A stretch of 9,422 bases of DNA, taken from positions 1 through 9,422 of the forward strand of contig USPX01000061.1 in the NCBI GenBank assembly GCA_900556665.1, given 5' to 3'. The notes beneath the pieces were generated by a model that worked only from the letters and a program-made list of their open reading frames with translations, was not told the DNA's origin and did no database searches. Positions 6,319 through 9,422 of this stretch are shown here, piece by piece. The DNA comes from an uncultured Eubacteriales bacterium. Lineage in GTDB: Bacteria > Bacillota_A > Clostridia > Lachnospirales > Cellulosilyticaceae. Both the position numbers and the translations under genes were made by a program. Numbering within the stretch: position 1 is the first letter of the stretch; every line of letters starts with the position of its first letter.

Positions 6319-8245
6319 ACTTCACTCCTTTAATGTACATAACAAGAGTAGGCCTTTTAATTGGCTTGCTTAAAGTATCCTCTATACTTGCCACAATATC
6401 TATATACGATTCATTTTCTATTTTAAACTTATCATGGATACTTAACTCAATTTCTCTTATTATCTTTTCTGTTTCTCTTACTAATATCTTTTCTAATTCA
6501 CTATTAACTTCTGTTTTTATCTTCTCTAGATTTTCTTTAAGCTGCTCCTTGTACTTGCCCATAAAGATACGATTTACAAAATACTGTACCACTTGATACT
6601 GATTTAAAAAGCCAAGTAGCACTTGTTGGAAGTAGCCTAAAATATTCATCTCGCCTATATCGATATCTTCTATATCTATATTGTGAGAGGCTATATATTG
6701 TACTATTGATTGATTAAGCATATCATGCTTCTTATCTTTTAACCAAAGACATTCTAGCTGCTCTTTTTTAGAATCACTTAATGCCTGCTTCATCTCATCT
6801 TGAACGCATTTAATATGCTGCTTTAAATCTTCTAATGCAAAGATCTGTTCTTGAAGCACTTCCTTTGGATCAGTGCCACTTGCAAAAAGCTGTTCTATTT
6901 CTTGCTCAATCTTTGCAAGTACTTGTGCTTCATATGTATCTAAAAAGTATTTGATTCTTGCTCTTAAGCGTTCCTGTACTTGTCTTATTTCTTTTTGCAA
7001 TTCATATAACATGCACTGTTCTTCTTCTTTATACTGCTGCACAAGTTTCTTATAACGATTGGCTAATGCCATAATCTGCTTTTCTTTAACTTCTATTAAT
7101 TCTCGGCTCTTTTGAATTCTAAGCCCCTTGTTGTAATATAAAAAGTTTTGATAAATACATTTCTTAAGTGTACCAAAGCCACTTTCCTCAGGTGGTACTT
7201 CTGATGTTAATACTGCTGACAAGGCCATCTTTGCAGATACAGGTATAATTTCTTGTAGCACGCCTTCATAGATTTTCTCAGCTTCCTCTTTTAATCTTAC
7301 GATTTCATGAGATTCTCTGATTTGGTCTGTGCGGTTTAATACCCCTATGATCTGTGCTTTTTCAAAGCTTATATCTTGATTTTGCAGTTCTTCATTGAGC
7401 TTATTAAGCTGCAAAATTGCATTATTTTCATGTACCTTATTGATATCTAGCATACATAAAATACCATCTGCTTCTTTATAATAGTCTATCATAGACTTTT
7501 CAAAGCCACCCCGCCCTAAATCTTGTGTGAGTCCTGGTGTATCTATAATTTGAAAATCATCTAGTATCTCACTATCTTGCATATGCCATCTTACTTCTGT
7601 AATAGGTGAAATATACCCCTTCTCTGCAGCAAATCGGGCTTCTGCTTCATCTAACTGTTTACGCCATATGATTGGTGATAACTTTTCTCTTTTCGCATTT
7701 TCTCTAATACGTTTCTTTTCATTATCAAAAGCTTCTTTCTGCTCCTTCTTAGCAGCTTCTCTTTTTGCTTCTTCTGCTTCTATAAGTGCTTTAGCCTCTT
7801 CTATACTTAAAACTTTCTTATCTATAATACCACCTTGCTCATAGATAATTTCAGCTTTATGCTCTCCCTGATTCATTTCATTATGAAATACATCTACACG
7901 CCATGTCATAGGTGTATCTTTCATCTTGGCAACTTCTTGGCCTATTAAGGCATTAATTATAGTAGATTTCCCCGTATTCCCATTTCCTAAAACTACAAGG
8001 GAAAACTTATCATTTAACTTATGCAGCACTTCATAAGCAGCTTTAACCTCTTCCCCAATATCATTTACAACGCCTTTTAATTCATCTTGTTTTACCCCAT
8101 GACCTAATAATTCCATCTGATCTTCAACTAATTGAAGGCGTTCATCTACTTGATTTTCTAAATAAGGCTGCTCCTTAAATGCTTTTTCTTTTTCTAGTAG
8201 TCTATAAAAGCCTACTAACTTTTGTACTATTTCTTTTGATGCCAT
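6290..8245 (-). CDS. Dynamin-family GTPase without a clear transmembrane segment
   Basis: This 651-residue protein is the first of a tandem pair of dynamin-like GTPases. It has a P-loop GNGNTGKST (87-95), a switch I segment TPMTW (111-115), DTPGL (235-239) and NRTD (304-307). A run of about 65 residues (141-205), very rich in Glu, Lys and Ala and predicted helical, sits between switch I and DTPG, where most dynamins have a shorter stretch. Residues about 380-525 and 565-625 form the helical stalk. A moderately hydrophobic patch (537-562) might touch membrane, but it is not a convincing transmembrane helix. The start ATG at 8245 comes one base after the stop of the anchor-protein gene. By analogy with paired bacterial dynamins such as Campylobacter DLP1/DLP2 and mycobacterial IniA/IniC, it is likely the partner of the downstream GTPase. 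Confidence 0.92.
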   Translation of the reverse strand: MASKEIVQKLVGFYRLLEKEKAFKEQPYLENQVDERLQLVEDQMELLGHGVKQDELKGVVNDIGEEVKAAYEVLHKLNDKFSLVVLGNGNTGKSTIINALIGQEVAKMKDTPMTWRVDVFHNEMNQGEHKAEIIYEQGGIIDKKVLSIEEAKALIEAEEAKREAAKKEQKEAFDNEKKRIRENAKREKLSPIIWRKQLDEAEARFAAEKGYISPITEVRWHMQDSEILDDFQIIDTPGLTQDLGRGGFEKSMIDYYKEADGILCMLDINKVHENNAILQLNKLNEELQNQDISFEKAQIIGVLNRTDQIRESHEIVRLKEEAEKIYEGVLQEIIPVSAKMALSAVLTSEVPPEESGFGTLKKCIYQNFLYYNKGLRIQKSRELIEVKEKQIMALANRYKKLVQQYKEEEQCMLYELQKEIRQVQERLRARIKYFLDTYEAQVLAKIEQEIEQLFASGTDPKEVLQEQIFALEDLKQHIKCVQDEMKQALSDSKKEQLECLWLKDKKHDMLNQSIVQYIASHNIDIEDIDIGEMNILGYFQQVLLGFLNQYQVVQYFVNRIFMGKYKEQLKENLEKIKTEVNSELEKILVRETEKIIREIELSIHDKFKIENESYIDIVASIEDTLSKPIKRPTLVMYIKGVKYETNSESIS

Positions 8246-8246
8246 G

Positions 8247-8945
8247 TTACTTACTCACCATATAAACTAAACTGCCTATAAGTAATAAAATCGTTGCCCC
8301 TTGTGTGTACATAAGCATTTTAAACCTTTTCTCCCAATGGTTTATTTGCAGCTCTTGCCCAGCTAAATCTTGTTTTCTTTCTTCTTTACGCGCTGTTTCA
8401 TGTCCCTTCATTACTGTCTTCATGTCCCCAATAGATTTAAGCGCTGTTTCTAACTTCATTGTTTGTTCTTGAAGTTTTTCTTGTTCAAGCTTTTGTATTT
8501 CTTGAACTTCTTGTACTACCCCCAATGTAGTCTTCGCTTTTTCATTCACCTGTTCTACAATGGCTCTTTGAAACTGTTCTATTCTACTACTTAATTCTAG
8601 ATAATTAAAGTTTAATTCTGATGTAATGAGCTCTGCAACTTGAACTCTCACCTGCCTTGGTATTTCCTTTTTAAATGAGCCAATAGAACCTCCAATAACC
8701 TCCTCTGCCCTATTTACTAATTCTATGTAATTGTGATCTAATTCTGACTCTATAGTTTGTATCACTTTTTCTACTTGCTTTGGTAATTCTTCTTCAAAAG
8801 CCTTAATAGATTGTTCTGTTTGCTGGCTGATTACGCTATTAATCATTTCTTCACTCATTTTATTTTTGATAATATCCTGCATTACCTCTAATGTAATTGC
8901 ATCTATTAATTCTTTAAACTCGTCTAATAATACTTGATCTGTCAT
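8247..8945 (-). CDS. Tail-anchored coiled-coil protein with internal repeat, first gene of the dynamin operon
   Basis: This 232-residue protein is of no family I recognise. Residues 1-208 are predicted helix and coiled coil with no signal peptide. Residues 212-229 are a single hydrophobic segment followed by only three residues, so the bulk should face the cytoplasm with the C-terminus in the membrane. Two copies of a motif occur about 41 residues apart: F-x-x-E-L/I-P-K/R-Q-V at 50-58 and 91-99, each followed by S-E-L-x-x-N-Y-I/L-E-L (67-76 and 109-118). This indicates an internal duplication. The ATG at 8945 has an AGAGGG upstream. The gene ends one base before the first dynamin starts, so translation is likely coupled. 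I infer a membrane anchor or receptor for the GTPases. The rod-like architecture superficially resembles tethering proteins, but no homology is claimed. Confidence 0.88.
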   Translation of the reverse strand: MTDQVLLDEFKELIDAITLEVMQDIIKNKMSEEMINSVISQQTEQSIKAFEEELPKQVEKVIQTIESELDHNYIELVNRAEEVIGGSIGSFKKEIPRQVRVQVAELITSELNFNYLELSSRIEQFQRAIVEQVNEKAKTTLGVVQEVQEIQKLEQEKLQEQTMKLETALKSIGDMKTVMKGHETARKEERKQDLAGQELQINHWEKRFKMLMYTQGATILLLIGSLVYMVSK

Positions 8946-8983
8946 GTTGTCCCTCTTTATTTACTCTCTTGGTTTTACATTTA

Positions 8984-9012
8984 ATGTTAACATAATTTGA
9001 GACACTTGATAA
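8984..9012 (-). promoter_or_regulatory. Weak candidate promoter of the dynamin operon
   Basis: On the minus strand TTATCA (9012-9007) and TAACAT (8989-8984) are separated by 17 bases, each matching four of six consensus positions. This is the best pair I see in the gap between the preceding terminator and the first gene, but the match is modest. A different or stress-responsive sigma factor could be used instead. Confidence 0.35.
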
Positions 9013-9054
9013 ATAGGAAATATAGATTAACTTTTATAAAGAAACGATTAATAT

Positions 9055-9090
9055 AAAAGCCTGAGCTATGTACTTTTACATTACTCAGGC
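9055..9090 (-). terminator. Hairpin terminator after the small membrane protein gene
   Basis: The stem pairs GCCTGAG (9059-9065) with CTCAGGC (9084-9090), with an inner stem ATGTA/TACAT (9068-9072 and 9077-9081). In the minus direction four T residues follow (9058-9055). In the plus direction seven T residues follow (9092-9098), so it could work both ways. The only visible gene ending here is the minus-strand 64-residue gene, whose stop codon lies within the A/T run. Confidence 0.7.
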
Positions 9091-9096
9091 CTTTTT

Positions 9097-9291
9097 TTAT
9101 TGATGCTTTTTCTTATAATATGCTAATGCTATAATATGTAAAATGATCATTAAGTAACTTCCTTTTATAATAAATTCAATCCATGCTACTTGTAACTGTT
9201 TTTCATCTACTATAAAAATACTAAGTGTACCTAATAATAAAACTATGATACTTATACTTAGAGTTATTTTTAAAATAAATCTCTTATCCAT
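9097..9291 (-). CDS. Small two-helix membrane protein, unknown function
   Basis: This 64-residue protein has two hydrophobic segments, about residues 7-28 and 38-59, joined by a short loop with charged residues (DEK near 29-31), and ends in a basic KKKHQ-like tail. The likely topology has both ends in the cytoplasm by the positive-inside rule. No family is recognised. A good AAGGAG ribosome site lies about four bases before the ATG at 9291, and a hairpin terminator follows directly, both of which support a real gene despite its length. It is probably the last gene of a transcript that enters from beyond the right edge, and it is separated from the dynamin operon by the terminator. Confidence 0.7.
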   Translation of the reverse strand: MDKRFILKITLSISIIVLLLGTLSIFIVDEKQLQVAWIEFIIKGSYLMIILHIIALAYYKKKHQ

Positions 9292-9346
9292 ATTTCTCCT
9301 TATGATACTTTAATACCTTATTTATTTTCTTTATGCTGAAATCTGA

Positions 9347-9422
9347 CTATTTATTACCATAGAAAATTTGTAACTGTTCAGCCGCTAACTTAAGCAAAAA
9401 TAAAATCTCCTTCATCAGAAAG
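9347..9422 (-). CDS. Possible 3' end of an unidentified gene entering from the right edge
   Basis: A minus-strand frame is open from the window edge to a TAG at 9349-9347. It gives 24 residues with an amphipathic Leu-rich helix, including a possible internal Met at 9415. There is too little sequence to identify it, and a frame this short could be chance. If real, it would end 55 bases upstream of the small membrane protein gene, with no terminator visible between them. Confidence 0.3.
   Translation of the reverse strand, partial: FLMKEILFLLKLAAEQLQIFYGNK

Noticed and set aside
6333..7055. Plus-strand open frames at 6333-6596 and 6873-7055
   Set aside because: Both are antisense to the 651-residue dynamin and show no family features.
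6290..8245. Assigning a named dynamin symbol such as dynA, iniA or leoA
   Set aside because: The GTPase motifs show the superfamily only; the fused architecture of DynA is absent and I cannot support orthology to any named gene.
9292..9346. Promoter for the small membrane protein gene
   Set aside because: Several TA-rich hexamers are present, but none pair with a -35 box at acceptable spacing.

Overview
The window looks like chromosomal DNA from a low-GC Firmicute, most likely a clostridial (Lachnospirales-type) bacterium. The reasons are the AT-rich composition, A-rich third codon positions, strong AAGGAG-type ribosome binding sites, short intergenic gaps, and a Firmicutes-type (T7SSb) type VII secretion gene. 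This placement is an inference from style and gene families. Every gene I can support lies on the minus strand, so the order of transcription runs from high to low coordinates.

Right edge (about 9055-9422): the possible 3' end of an unidentified gene, then a 64-residue two-helix membrane protein that ends in a hairpin terminator.

Centre (8945 down to 3695): a tightly packed four-gene operon. It encodes a coiled-coil protein with a C-terminal membrane anchor and an internal repeat, two different dynamin-family large GTPases whose genes overlap by 29 bases, and a soluble coiled-coil protein. It ends in a strong terminator with a perfect 21-bp stem. Only the second GTPase has a transmembrane hairpin. 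The first carries a long charged helical insert inside its GTPase domain. The set looks like a two-dynamin membrane-remodelling machine with two accessory proteins. The biological role is not known to me; membrane stress or phage defence, membrane fusion or fission, and cell division are all possible by analogy with other bacterial dynamins.

Left part (about 3657 down to 1): a type VII secretion cluster behind its own good sigma-A-like promoter. It encodes a small helical WXG100/Lap-like protein, a 448-residue protein resembling a secreted T7SS substrate with a Gly/Ala-rich hydrophobic core, a DUF4176 protein, and the first 533 residues of the FHA-containing secretion ATPase EssC, which runs off the left edge. 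The small helical protein probably pairs with or targets the 448-residue protein for export through EssC.

The most interesting points are the four-gene double-dynamin operon, its position directly upstream of a secretion cluster whose candidate substrate may act on membranes, and the unrecognised C-terminal region of that substrate. No RNA genes, insertion sequences, CRISPR arrays or attachment sites were seen. No gene-free stretch exceeds 300 bases.
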